From Nitratidesulfovibrio sp. SRB-5 (GTDB lineage Bacteria > Desulfobacterota > Desulfovibrionia > Desulfovibrionales > Desulfovibrionaceae), in NCBI RefSeq assembly GCF_019931275.1, contig NZ_JAIOTY010000001.1:1272412-1336411 (forward strand): a stretch of DNA of 64,000 bases, written 5' to 3'. Shown here one piece after another: positions 8,514-17,980 of the stretch. Within the stretch, counting starts at the first letter, position 1. Every line of letters starts with the position of its first letter. The notes below the pieces were generated by a model. That model was not told where the DNA came from, did no database searches, and saw only the letters and a list, made by a program, of their open reading frames with translations. The translations under genes were made by a program, and so were the position numbers.

Positions 8514-9323
8514 ATGACTACAGCAGTACTCGCGCAAGGGTTCAACTGGACCCGATGCCGCAGGAAGATCGCCAACATATCCACGGCGCGCGGCATCGCC
8601 GCCATTGTCGTGTTCACCATTGTCTGGGAACTGTGCACCCGGCTGCACGTGCCCATCATCGGCAACGTGCCCGCGCCCTCTGCGGTGCTGGCGGCACTGG
8701 GCAAGCAACTGGTCAGCGCCGAATACTGGCTGTCCTGGCGCGACAGCTGCCTGCGCATCCTGTCCGGCTTCGTGCTGGCCCAGGTGCTGGGCATTCCGCT
8801 GGGGCTGCTGATGGGCATGAACCGCACCGCGCGCGAGATCATCTACCCGGTGTTCGAGATCATGCGCCCCATCCCGCCGCTGGCCTGGGTGCCCGCATCG
8901 GTCATCTTCTGGCCCACGTCGGAAATGTCCATGATGTTCGTTGTGTTCCTGGGCGGGTTCTTCACCGTGGTGCTGAACATCGTGGGCGGCGCGCGCAGCA
9001 TCGACATCCGCTACATACGCGCGGCCCATTCGCTGGGCTCGTCGCGCTCGGACATCTTCTGGCGGGTGATGCTGCCCGCCACCCTGCCCAGCATCGTGGT
9101 GGGCATGACCGTGGGCATGGGCATCACCTGGGCGGTGGTGGTGGCGGCAGAGATGATCGCCAGCCGTTCCGGCCTGGGGTTTCTGACGTGGCGCGCCTAC
9201 GTGGCGGGCGAGTATCCGCTGATCGTCATCGGCATGATGAGCATCGGCATCGCGGGCTACATGTCGTCCGCACTGATCCGCTTCATCGGCAGCAGGCTTA
9301 CGCCCTGGCTGCGGGTATTCTAG
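8514..9323 (+). CDS. ABC importer permease 2, NitT/TauT family
   Basis: A 269-residue inner-membrane permease, paralogous to the one at 6504. Both share the MRPIPPLAWVP / LRPIPMLAWVP segment and an EAA loop beginning RAAHSLG. The start at 8514 follows a CGGAGAC site. It is followed after 7 bp by its own ATPase. With only one binding-protein gene in the operon, it could form a heterodimeric channel with permease 1 or make a second transporter that shares the binding protein. Confidence 0.85.
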   Translation: MTTAVLAQGFNWTRCRRKIANISTARGIAAIVVFTIVWELCTRLHVPIIGNVPAPSAVLAALGKQLVSAEYWLSWRDSCLRILSGFVLAQVLGIPLGLLMGMNRTAREIIYPVFEIMRPIPPLAWVPASVIFWPTSEMSMMFVVFLGGFFTVVLNIVGGARSIDIRYIRAAHSLGSSRSDIFWRVMLPATLPSIVVGMTVGMGITWAVVVAAEMIASRSGLGFLTWRAYVAGEYPLIVIGMMSIGIAGYMSSALIRFIGSRLTPWLRVF

Positions 9324-9330
9324 GAGGGCC

Positions 9331-10341
9331 ATGATGGACGCCGTGACGACGCAACTGACGCCCGGCATGGGCGCGGGTGAAATGGTGGTGGAGAACGTGG
9401 CCAAGGGCTTCGGCGTGGGGCCGCTGCGCAAACAGGTGCTGCGCAGTTGTTCCTTCGTGCTCGAAAAGGGCAAGCTCACCGTGCTCATCGGCCCTTCCGG
9501 CTGCGGCAAGAGCACCCTGGTCAACGCGCTGGCGGGTTACGAAACGCCCGATTCCGGCAAGGTGCTCATCGACGGCCAGCCCGTGACAGGGCCGGGGCCG
9601 GACCGGCTGGTGGTGTTTCAGGAAACCGCGCTGTTTCCGTGGATGACCACCTTCGAGAACGTCAGCTACGGCCCGCGCGCGCAACGCAAGCTGCCGCAGC
9701 ACGAATATGCCGAAGAAACCATGAAGCTGCTGGAACTGGTGGGCCTGAAGGACTTCAAGGACAAGTATCCGGCCCAGCTTTCCGGCGGCATGCAGCGCCG
9801 CGCCGAACTGGTGCGGGCCATGATAAACCGGCCCAAGGTCATGCTGATGGACGAACCCTTCCGGGGGCTGGACGCCATGACCCGCGCCCTGATGCAGGAA
9901 TACTACGTGCGGCTGTTCGAGCAGCACCGGGGCACCAACCTGTTCGTCACATCGGAGCTGGAAGAGGCCATCTTCCTGGCCGACAACCTGCTCATCCTCA
10001 CCAACCGGCCCGCCTGCGTGAAGAAGGTGATCCAGGTGAACCTGCCCCGGCCACGCACGTTCGATATGATGACCTCTGCCGAGTACCAGCGCTGCAAGTT
10101 CGAGGCGCTGGAACTGCTGCACGAGGAGGCCATGAAGTCGTTCGCCTCCGGCGGGGTGAACGCCGCAGACTTCCTTGAAGCCTGCTCCCAGATGGGGCAG
10201 GATCAGGCCCAGCCCACCTGCCTTGGCCTGGACGCCATGGCCTCGCCGGATACGCCGGTGTCGCCGGACGCCCCGGTCTCGCCGGACGCCACGAGCGGTA
10301 CCGGGGAGCGAAAGGCGGACCGGGCGGTACCCGGGCAGTAG
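9331..10341 (+). CDS. ABC importer ATPase 2, NitT/TauT family
   Basis: A 336-residue ATPase. Walker A is GPSGCGKST (54-62), the signature is LSGGMQRR and Walker B is VMLMDEP. The switch segment reads VTSELEEA where ITHDLEEA is usual, so the switch histidine appears to be replaced. The C-terminal tail is Pro/Ser/Asp-rich with DTPVSPDAPVSPDAT repeats and is longer than normal. The start is 9331 with GGAGGG upstream; Met at 9334 is equally possible. It is paired with permease 2. Confidence 0.83.
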   Translation: MMDAVTTQLTPGMGAGEMVVENVAKGFGVGPLRKQVLRSCSFVLEKGKLTVLIGPSGCGKSTLVNALAGYETPDSGKVLIDGQPVTGPGPDRLVVFQETALFPWMTTFENVSYGPRAQRKLPQHEYAEETMKLLELVGLKDFKDKYPAQLSGGMQRRAELVRAMINRPKVMLMDEPFRGLDAMTRALMQEYYVRLFEQHRGTNLFVTSELEEAIFLADNLLILTNRPACVKKVIQVNLPRPRTFDMMTSAEYQRCKFEALELLHEEAMKSFASGGVNAADFLEACSQMGQDQAQPTCLGLDAMASPDTPVSPDAPVSPDATSGTGERKADRAVPGQ

Positions 10342-10403
10342 ACCGGACCCGGAGCGCCGCCGGGAGCGGACCCCGGGGGGAGCGTTGCCGCCGGGCCGTG
10401 TCC

Positions 10404-10461
10404 GGGCCACACACGCCGCGCTGCGGCGGGGCCACACACGCCGCGCTGCGGCGGGGCCACA
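10404..10461. repeat. 25-bp tandem repeat, 2.3 copies
   Basis: A GC-rich unit beginning GGGCCACACACGCCGCGC is repeated with a 25-bp period between the second ATPase gene and the TSUP gene. The third copy is partial. It has hairpin potential (CCGCGCTGCGG) but no T tract. No gene is seen in 10342-10627. Confidence 0.75.
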
Positions 10462-10627
10462 TTTGCCGGGCGGCAGCCGGACGGTGTCCGACTGCCGCCC
10501 CCCGGTTTCGATGTTCCCGTTCGTTCTGAACGGGCCTGGACGGAAACCCGGTCCTGCGGTAGCCCGGTCCGTCCCGCACCTCAACCGGCGCACGGTGCTT
10601 CCGCGCCATGCGCCCCCCCGGAGCCTC

Positions 10628-11365
10628 ATGACCGAAGGCCTGCTCATCGCCATGCTGGGCTGGTGGCTTGGCGGCTTCATCAACAACATCGTGGGGTTTG
10701 GCGCTGCGCTGGTGGCCCTGCCCGTGGTGGCGCTGGGCAACGACATGGCCGTGGCGGTGCCCGGCTCGGCGCTCATCGTGCTGGCCCTCAACGTGCAAAT
10801 GGCCTGGAACTACCGCCACCACCTGGAAGGCGGCATCGGCGTGTGGCCCCTGATCCTGGGCGGCTTGCCGGGTGCCCTGGTGGGGGTGCTGCTGCTGCGC
10901 CACATTCCCGATGCCGGACTGCGCCTTGGCCTTGGCGGGCTGCTCGTGGCGTATGCCCTGTGGGGGCTGCTGTGCGCAAAACCCCACCGCAGGGCGCTGC
11001 ATGGCGTCTGGGGGGCCGTGGCCGGGTTCTTTTCCACCAGTCTGGGCACGGCCTACGGCATCAACGGGCCGTCGCTGGCCATCTACCTGTCGTTTCGGGG
11101 GGGCACCCCGCAGCAGACCAAGGCCGCGCTGGGCGTGTTCTTCATCGCCAGCGGCACCATCATCGTGGTCGCGCAGATACTGGCGGGCGTGCAGTCTGCG
11201 GAGACGGTGTTGCAGTTCGCCGCATCGCTGCCGTCGGTGATGCTGGGGGGATGGGCGGGTATCGCGCTTTCCCGGCGCCTGCCCGACGGGAATCTGCACG
11301 GCGCGCTGTTCGTGATGCTGCTGGTCATGGGCGCCAACCTCATCCGGCAGGCCATGGTGGGCTGA
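10628..11365 (+). CDS. TSUP (TauE/SafE) family membrane transporter
   Basis: A 245-residue hydrophobic protein with about seven to eight membrane helices and the N-terminal GGFINNIVGFGAALVALP motif of TauE/SafE (DUF81) permeases. The start at 10628 has a weak GGAG site; longer in-frame upstream sequence is repeat-bearing and unlikely to be coding. The family exports or takes up sulfite, sulfonates or other organic anions. Directly downstream of a sulfonate-type importer and near a sulfite-releasing lyase, the likely cargo is sulfite or a sulfonate; this is inferred from context. Confidence 0.8.
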   Translation: MTEGLLIAMLGWWLGGFINNIVGFGAALVALPVVALGNDMAVAVPGSALIVLALNVQMAWNYRHHLEGGIGVWPLILGGLPGALVGVLLLRHIPDAGLRLGLGGLLVAYALWGLLCAKPHRRALHGVWGAVAGFFSTSLGTAYGINGPSLAIYLSFRGGTPQQTKAALGVFFIASGTIIVVAQILAGVQSAETVLQFAASLPSVMLGGWAGIALSRRLPDGNLHGALFVMLLVMGANLIRQAMVG

Positions 11366-11919
11366 CCCCGCGCGGCCCGATTCCGCGTGGGGGGATCGCT
11401 CGCGTCCGTCCCAGCACAGGCTGACCGCGCGCAAGCTGTCTGGGCGCAAGCTGTCTGGGCGCTGTTGGTTTCATTTCGCACCTCCTTTCCGGTCGTTGCA
11501 TCCCGCAGGCCGTGCTGTTCCGCCCCCGCCGCATTCCATGGGGGCAACCCGGCGTTTCGCCACCCCTCCGCCTTGCCGCATTGCGGCATTTCATCCCTCC
11601 ATCATCGACCATGCTCGCGAGCACCCGGAGTTTTTCGCGTGCGTCGTCTCTTGTCGTGCCGAAGTGTGCATGTCCGTGTTGCGCATGGCAACGGGATGCG
11701 ATGATGTGGATTCTGAATGTGCTTTGTTTGACATGATTTACATGCTGGAATGCTACAGTTCTGGATGGAGATGCATCTGTTGGGCGGCCATGATCGCCGT
11801 GCTCCATTTTTCCTGCGCGACGGCATGTTCGAGAATCTAATTGCCCGAAGCCAACGGCGCGTGGATACTATAGGCAGAGTCATCCTTGTCCCATCTTTTC
11901 GCGGAAAAGAGGAAAGCCC
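11366..11919. other. Gene-free stretch upstream of efflux operon
   Basis: No supported gene. A perfect 15-bp tandem duplication (GCAAGCTGTCTGGGC) lies at 11431-11460. TTGCCC (11841-11846), 19 bp, TACTAT (11866-11871) is a weak promoter candidate for the efflux operon, and a TTGACA lies at 11728-11733. Confidence 0.4.
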
Positions 11920-13536
11920 ATGACGCTGCCTGCCCGCTCTTTCGCACTGGGGACACAGGCCCCCGCCGTGACCGATGCTTCCCGCTGTCTGTCGCTTCTG
12001 CTGCTCCTGCTGTTCATGCTTTCCGCATGCGCCAAGGTGGGGCCTGATTTCAGCGCGCCGGACACCGCCATGCCGACCGGATGGCAGGATGCCGTCGTAC
12101 TGGGCGCCACCGCCACCCGCGAGGTGAGCGAGGAGTGGTGGCGCACCTTCGACGACGCCACCCTGAACGGGCTGCTGGCCGAGGCGCGCGGCGGCAATCT
12201 TTCGTTGCAGGTGGCCGCCCTGCGGGTACTGGAAGCCCGCGCCCGCCTTGGCGTTGCCGTGGGCAACCTGTACCCGCAACGGCAGCAGGCCACCGGCGGC
12301 CTGACCTGGACCCATCCCAGCGACCGCACGCCCACCGCCCCCCAGCCCGGCACGGGCCGGGGCAACCCCGACTACGTGCAGACCAGCGTTGGCCTGGACG
12401 CCGCGTGGGAACTGGACTTCTGGGGCAAGTACCGGCGCGGCGTGGAAGCCGCCGACGCCGACCTGCGCGCCGCCGCGGCCGACTACGAGGCTGCCATGGT
12501 GGCGGTAACGGCGGATGTGGCGCAGTCGTACGTGCTGTACCGCACCCTGCAACAGCAACTGGCCATCGCCGACAACAACGTGGCCATCCAGCGCGAAAGC
12601 CTGCGCATCGCCACGGCGCGCTTCAACTACGGGGCCACCAGCGAGCGCGACATGCGCCAGGCCCTTTCCCTGCTGCGCGATACGGAAGCCAGCATCCCCA
12701 GCCTGGCCCATTCCCTGCGCGAGGCCCGCAACGCACTGTGCGTGCTGCTGGGCAAGCCGCCGCAGGACATAGCCGCCATGCTCGGCACGGCCCCCATTCC
12801 CACGGCCCCGCCCGGTCTGGCCCTGGGCATTCCCGCCGACCTGCTGCGCCGCCGCCCCGACGTGCGCAAGGCCGAATACGCCGCCGCCGGGCAGTGCGCC
12901 CGGCTGGGCGTGGCCAAGGCCGACTTCTACCCGTCCGTCTCGCTGGGCGGCTTCGTGGGGTTTACCGCCAGCAACGTGGGGGCCTTCAGCACGGGCGACA
13001 CCTTCTCGCACGGGTTCACGGCCTACGGCGGCCCCGGCCTGACCCTGCCGCTGTTCAACTACGGGCGCATCGCGAACAACGTGCGGGCGCAGGACGCCCG
13101 GTTCCAACAGGCCCTGACGGCCTACCGCGAAACGGTGCTGTCCGCCCTGCGCGAAACGGAGGACGGAATCGACCGCTACCTCAACGCGCAGGGCAGGGCG
13201 GCCCTGCTGGCCGAAAGCGCCGCCGACGCCGCCCGGTCGCTGGAACTGGCCATGGTCCAGTACCAGGAAGGCTCCACCGACTTCACCACGGTGCTCACCG
13301 CCGCGCGCGACCTTTCCACGCGCCAGGATGCGCTGGCCCAGGCCAGCGGCGAGATCAGCCAGAGCCTCGTGGCCGTGTTCAAGGCGCTGGGGGGCGGCTG
13401 GCGCACCTTGCCCGAAAACGGGCCCATCCCGCTCGAAACGCTGCGCGAGATGCGTGCGCGCACCGACTGGGGCGCGCTGCCCGAAGAGCACGGCGCCGTG
13501 CCGACCGGTGGCGACGTGCGCCCCCCCGACATCTAG
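11920..13536 (+). CDS. RND efflux outer-membrane lipoprotein (NodT/OprM type)
   Basis: A 538-residue outer-membrane channel protein with an N-terminal hydrophobic segment and lipobox LSAC (Cys37). It carries the KVGPDFSAP start, the WWRTFDD segment and paired coiled-coil helices typical of the TolC/OprM family. It would be the exit duct of the tripartite pump encoded by the next two genes. The start is set by a GAGGAAA site. It is the first gene of a tight four-gene unit. The pump substrate cannot be told from sequence. Confidence 0.88.
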   Translation: MTLPARSFALGTQAPAVTDASRCLSLLLLLLFMLSACAKVGPDFSAPDTAMPTGWQDAVVLGATATREVSEEWWRTFDDATLNGLLAEARGGNLSLQVAALRVLEARARLGVAVGNLYPQRQQATGGLTWTHPSDRTPTAPQPGTGRGNPDYVQTSVGLDAAWELDFWGKYRRGVEAADADLRAAAADYEAAMVAVTADVAQSYVLYRTLQQQLAIADNNVAIQRESLRIATARFNYGATSERDMRQALSLLRDTEASIPSLAHSLREARNALCVLLGKPPQDIAAMLGTAPIPTAPPGLALGIPADLLRRRPDVRKAEYAAAGQCARLGVAKADFYPSVSLGGFVGFTASNVGAFSTGDTFSHGFTAYGGPGLTLPLFNYGRIANNVRAQDARFQQALTAYRETVLSALRETEDGIDRYLNAQGRAALLAESAADAARSLELAMVQYQEGSTDFTTVLTAARDLSTRQDALAQASGEISQSLVAVFKALGGGWRTLPENGPIPLETLREMRARTDWGALPEEHGAVPTGGDVRPPDI

Positions 13537-13574
13537 AAGCCCCCGGAACACACCCCGTTCGCATGGAGATTCCG

Positions 13575-14801
13575 ATGACGCGCCACCCCATCGTTTTTCA
13601 GGTTCTCCGCCCGGCGTTTCTGGTCCTGCTTTCCGCCCTGGCCCTTCCTGTGCTTGCCGGGTGCGATTCGCGCAACGCCTTCGTGCCGCCCCCGCCGCCC
13701 AAGGTCACGGTGGCGCCGCCCAGGGTGGGGCCGGTGGTCGAATACATGGAGTTCACCGGCACCATCGCCCCGGTGGAGTCGGTGGACATCACCGCCCGGG
13801 TCACCGGGGTGTTGCGCAGCGCGCAGTTCCGCGACGGGGCCATGGTCCGCAAGGGCGACCCGCTGTTCCTCATCGAGCCGGAACCGTTCCAGGCGGCCCT
13901 GCAACGGGCAGAGGCGGAACTGGAAGTGCAGCGCGCCTCCCTGGACCGGGCCGAGACGGAACTGGCCCGCAGCCGCAAGCTGCTGTCCGAAAAGGCCGGG
14001 TCCGAGGCGGACGTGGTGCGCTGGCAGCAGCAGCGCGACAGCTCCAAGGCGGGCATCAGCCGGGCCAGCGCCCAGATCGAAACGGCCCGCATCGACCTTG
14101 GCTACACGCGCATCGTCGCCCCCTTCGACGGCCAGATGACCCGCCGCCTGGTGGACCCCGGCAACGTGGTGGGCCCCGGCGCGGTGACCAAGCTTGCCAC
14201 CATCGTGCGCCGCGATCAGGTGCACGTGTATTTCAGCATCAACGAACGCGACCTGCTGCGGCTGATGGGCGACAAGCCCAGGAACGGCAAGAACGGCACG
14301 CCGCCGGAACTGCCCCTTGAACTGGCCCTGGCCGACGAGGACGCCTTTCCCCACGCGGGCAAGCTGGAATACGCCGACCCCACGGTGGACCCTTCCACCG
14401 GCACGCTGCTGTTGCGGGGCATCTTTCCCAACACCGGCGGGCGGCTGGTGCCCGGGCTGTACGCGCGCATCCGGGTGGCCATGGGCAGGCGCGATGCGGC
14501 GCTGCTGGTGCCGGAACGCGCCCTGGGGCAGGACCAGTCGGGGTCGTACGTCATGGTCGTCAACGCGCAGAACGTGGCCGAGCAGCGCCCGGTGAAGCTG
14601 GGGGCGCTGCACGAAGGCTGGCAGGTGGTGGAAAAGGGGCTGGAGGCCGGGGACCGCGTGGTGGTCAACGGCATGCAGCGCGCCCGGCCCGGCAGCCCGG
14701 TGGACCCGGTGGCGGCAGACGCGGCGGCCCCCGGAGCGGGCCAAGGCGGCAAGGGAGACGGCAAGGGAGACGGCAAGCCCGCCGCCAAACCCGCCGGCTA
14801 G
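13575..14801 (+). CDS. RND efflux periplasmic adaptor (membrane fusion protein)
   Basis: A 408-residue periplasmic adaptor of the AcrA/MexA type. It has a lipoprotein signal with LAGC (Cys30), a biotinyl-lipoyl-like half motif (GTIAPVESVDITARVTG), a coiled-coil hairpin and a C-terminal beta domain. The tail is Gly/Lys-rich (GGKGDGKGDGK). The start at 13575 is preceded by TGGAGATTCCG; an ATG at 13563 is in frame but lacks a site. It links the outer-membrane channel to the RND pump. Confidence 0.88.
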   Translation: MTRHPIVFQVLRPAFLVLLSALALPVLAGCDSRNAFVPPPPPKVTVAPPRVGPVVEYMEFTGTIAPVESVDITARVTGVLRSAQFRDGAMVRKGDPLFLIEPEPFQAALQRAEAELEVQRASLDRAETELARSRKLLSEKAGSEADVVRWQQQRDSSKAGISRASAQIETARIDLGYTRIVAPFDGQMTRRLVDPGNVVGPGAVTKLATIVRRDQVHVYFSINERDLLRLMGDKPRNGKNGTPPELPLELALADEDAFPHAGKLEYADPTVDPSTGTLLLRGIFPNTGGRLVPGLYARIRVAMGRRDAALLVPERALGQDQSGSYVMVVNAQNVAEQRPVKLGALHEGWQVVEKGLEAGDRVVVNGMQRARPGSPVDPVAADAAAPGAGQGGKGDGKGDGKPAAKPAG

Positions 14802-14831
14802 CGGCACCACATTCCCACCTGCGAGGCCGCC

Positions 14832-17800
14832 ATGTTCGCCAAGTTCTTCATCGACCGCCCCATCCTCTCCAACGTCATCGGCATCGTGCTGATTCTCATC
14901 GGCGTCGTGTCGCTGATCATGCTGCCCATTTCGCAGTACCCGGACATCACCCCGCCCACGGTGGAGGTGAAGGCCATCTACCCCGGCTCCAACTCGCTGG
15001 TGCTGGCCGACGTGGTGGGCGCGCCCATAGAGCAGGAGGTGAACGGCGTCGAAGACATGCTGTACATGTCCTCCAAGAGCGCCAACGACGGCACGTACAG
15101 CCTCACCATCACCTTTGCGCTGGGCACCAACATCGACATGGCCACGGTGCTGGTCCAGAACCGCGTCAACGTGGCCATGGCCCGCCTGCCCGACGAGGTG
15201 AAGCGGCAGGGCGTGACGGTGAAGAAGAAGTCCACCGCCATCCTCCAGGTGGTCACGCTTACCTCTCCCGACGGCAGCCATGACGACCTGTACCTGAGCA
15301 ACTTCGCCTCGCTGCGCGTGCGCGACGAACTGGCGCGCATTCCCGGCGTGGGCGAGGCCATGGTGTTCGGCGCGGCCAGCTATTCCATGCGCGTGTGGCT
15401 GGACGCCCCGCGCCTGAAAAGCCTGGGCCTGACCACCAAGGACGTGGTCAACGCCATCAGCGAACAGAACGTGCAGGTAGCCGCCGGCCAGATCGGCGCG
15501 CAGCCCGCGCCGGACACCCAGAACTTCCAGTTCACCGTGCAGACGCAGGGGCGGCTTTCCGAGGTTTCGGAATTCGAGGACATCATCATCCGCACCGCCA
15601 CGGGCGGCCCCACCGGGCGCACCGTCCGGGTGCGGGACGTGGCCCGGGTGGAACTGGGCGGCCAGACCTACGACCTGTACGCCCAGAAGAACGGCAAGCC
15701 AGCCTCGCTGGTGATCATCTACCAGTTGCCGGGGGCCAACGCGCTGGACGTGGCGCAGAAGGTCACCGCCACCATGCAGCGCATCGGCAAGGACTTTCCG
15801 GCCGGCGTGGCCTGGGACATTCCCTACGACACCACCCGCTTCGTCGAGGCGGCCATCGAGCAGGTGTACCACACCCTGTTCGAGGCAGCCGTGCTGGTGC
15901 TGGCGGTGATCCTGATCTTCCTGCAGGACTGGCGGGCCACGCTGGTGCCCGCCACGGTGGTGCCCATCACCATCCTGGGCGGGTTCATGGCCATGATGGC
16001 CCTGGGCTTCTCGGTGAACCTGGTCACCCTGTTCGGCATCATCCTGGCCATCGGCATCGTGGTGGACGACGCCATCATCGTGGTGGAAGGGGCGGCGCAC
16101 CACATGGAACACGGCGATTCGGCGCGCGACGCCACCGTGAAGGCCATGGTGCAGCTGTTCGGCCCCATCATCGGCATCACCCTGGTGCTGTCGTGCGTGT
16201 TCCTGCCCGCGTCGTTCATGTCGGGCATCACCGGGCAGCTGTACCGCCAGTTCGCGCTGGTCATCGCCTCCACGGCGCTGGTCAGCGCGCTGCTGGCCGC
16301 CACCATGACCCCCGCCCAGTGCGCCCTGTTCCTGAAGCCCATCGTGCCGGGGCGCAACGCCTTCTACCGCGGCTTCAACAAGGCGTACGACGCGGTGGAG
16401 CGGTTCTTCGTGGCGCTGCTGACCACCATGGTGCACCACGCCTGGACCACCATGCTGGTCTTCGTGGGGCTGATCTCGGCCACCTTCTGGTTCTTCTCCA
16501 CGCTGCCCACGGGCTTTCTGCCCGACGAGGACCAGGGCTACGCGCTGGTGGCGGTGCAGTTGCCGGGCGCGTCGTCGCAGTCGCGCACCCGCGAGGTGAC
16601 GGCAAGGCTTGATGCCATCCTTGCCGAAACACCGGGCGTGGCCAACTGGATCACCTTCGGCGGCATGTCCATCCTGAACAACGCCAATACCCCCAACTCG
16701 GCCACGATCTTCGTCATGTACAAGGACTGGTCCGAGCGGGGAGACCTGACCCAGGACAAGCTGGTGGCCAACTTGCGCCGCAAGACCGGGGCCATCCAGG
16801 AGGGCATGGTGCTGGTGGTCACGCCGCCGCCCATCCAGGGGCTGGGCAACGCGGGCGGCTTCGAGATGATGGTGCAGGACCGTGCCGCCACCGGGGCGCA
16901 GGCGCTGGAAAACGCCGCCTACCAGATGATGGGGGCGGGCGGGGGGCAGTCGGGCCTTTCCGGGGTGGCAACCACCTACACCGCCCGCACGCCGCAGCTG
17001 TACGTGGATGTGGACCGCACCAAGGTCAAGGACCACGGGGTGCAGCTGAGCGACGTGTTCAGCTCCATGCAGGCCTATCTTGGATCATCGTACGTCAACG
17101 ACTTCAACAAGTTCGGCAAGGCGTACCAGGTGCGCGTGCAGGCCGACAGCCGCTACCGGCTGGAGGCCGGGGACATCGGCCAGCTGGAGGTGCGCAACGC
17201 CGATGGCCGCATGGTGCCCCTGGGCGCCATGACCAGCGTGCGCGACGTGGTGGGCCCCGACGTGGTGACCCGCTACAACCTGTACCCGGCGGCATCGCTG
17301 ATCGGCTCCGCCGCACCGGGCTTCAGTTCCGGCCAGGCGCTGGCCCTGATGGAGGACATGGCCCGGCGCACCCTGCCGTCGACCATGGGCTTCGAGTGGA
17401 CCACCATGGCCTACCAGGAAAAGGCCACCGGCAACGAGGCCTTCGCGGTGTTCGGGCTGGCGGTGCTGCTGGTGTTCCTGGTGCTGGCCGCCCAGTACGA
17501 AAGCTGGTCGGCCCCGGCGGCCATCATCCTGGTGGTGCCGCTGGCCCTGCTGGGCACCTGCATCGCCGTTTCCGTCCGTGGCATGGACAACAACGTCTAC
17601 ACCCAGATCGGCATCGTGCTGCTCATCGCGCTGGCCAGCAAGAACGCCATCCTCATCGTGGAGTTCGCGCGGGAATTGCGCATGCACAAGGGCATGTCCA
17701 TCCCCGAGGCCGCCGTGGAAGGCGCCCGCGCCCGGTTGCGGCCCATCCTGATGACCTCGTTCGCGTTCATCCTGGGCGTGGTGCCGCTGCTCACCGCCTC

Positions 17801-17978
17801 GGGCGCAGGTTCGGCCAGCCAGCGTGCCCTGGGCACGGCGGTGTTCGGGGGCATGCTGGCCTCCACCTTCCTTGCCGTCATGTTCGTGCCGGTCTTCTTC
17901 ACCGTCATCCAACGCCTGAGCGAACGCGGCACGCCGCAACGCGCCACGGCGCAACCCGAAAACGATCACCAGAGGTAG
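14832..17978 (+). CDS. RND multidrug efflux transporter (AcrB/MexB, HAE1 family)
   Basis: A 1048-residue proton-driven inner-membrane pump of normal family length. It starts MFAKFFIDRPI like AcrB. The IGIVVDDAIIVVE segment in helix 4 carries the paired aspartates of the proton relay, and a second half begins near residue 540. It forms the engine of the tripartite exporter with the two genes before it. HAE1 pumps export hydrophobic drugs, dyes and detergents. No regulator gene adjoins, so control is unknown. Confidence 0.92.
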   Translation: MFAKFFIDRPILSNVIGIVLILIGVVSLIMLPISQYPDITPPTVEVKAIYPGSNSLVLADVVGAPIEQEVNGVEDMLYMSSKSANDGTYSLTITFALGTNIDMATVLVQNRVNVAMARLPDEVKRQGVTVKKKSTAILQVVTLTSPDGSHDDLYLSNFASLRVRDELARIPGVGEAMVFGAASYSMRVWLDAPRLKSLGLTTKDVVNAISEQNVQVAAGQIGAQPAPDTQNFQFTVQTQGRLSEVSEFEDIIIRTATGGPTGRTVRVRDVARVELGGQTYDLYAQKNGKPASLVIIYQLPGANALDVAQKVTATMQRIGKDFPAGVAWDIPYDTTRFVEAAIEQVYHTLFEAAVLVLAVILIFLQDWRATLVPATVVPITILGGFMAMMALGFSVNLVTLFGIILAIGIVVDDAIIVVEGAAHHMEHGDSARDATVKAMVQLFGPIIGITLVLSCVFLPASFMSGITGQLYRQFALVIASTALVSALLAATMTPAQCALFLKPIVPGRNAFYRGFNKAYDAVERFFVALLTTMVHHAWTTMLVFVGLISATFWFFSTLPTGFLPDEDQGYALVAVQLPGASSQSRTREVTARLDAILAETPGVANWITFGGMSILNNANTPNSATIFVMYKDWSERGDLTQDKLVANLRRKTGAIQEGMVLVVTPPPIQGLGNAGGFEMMVQDRAATGAQALENAAYQMMGAGGGQSGLSGVATTYTARTPQLYVDVDRTKVKDHGVQLSDVFSSMQAYLGSSYVNDFNKFGKAYQVRVQADSRYRLEAGDIGQLEVRNADGRMVPLGAMTSVRDVVGPDVVTRYNLYPAASLIGSAAPGFSSGQALALMEDMARRTLPSTMGFEWTTMAYQEKATGNEAFAVFGLAVLLVFLVLAAQYESWSAPAAIILVVPLALLGTCIAVSVRGMDNNVYTQIGIVLLIALASKNAILIVEFARELRMHKGMSIPEAAVEGARARLRPILMTSFAFILGVVPLLTASGAGSASQRALGTAVFGGMLASTFLAVMFVPVFFTVIQRLSERGTPQRATAQPENDHQR

Positions 17979-17980
17979 CC

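Noticed and set aside
13533..17036. Very long open frame (1167 residues) on the minus strand opposite the RND genes
   Set aside because: It is the antisense shadow of high-GC codons in the clearly recognisable adaptor and RND genes; composition is Gly/His/Val-rich with no domain.
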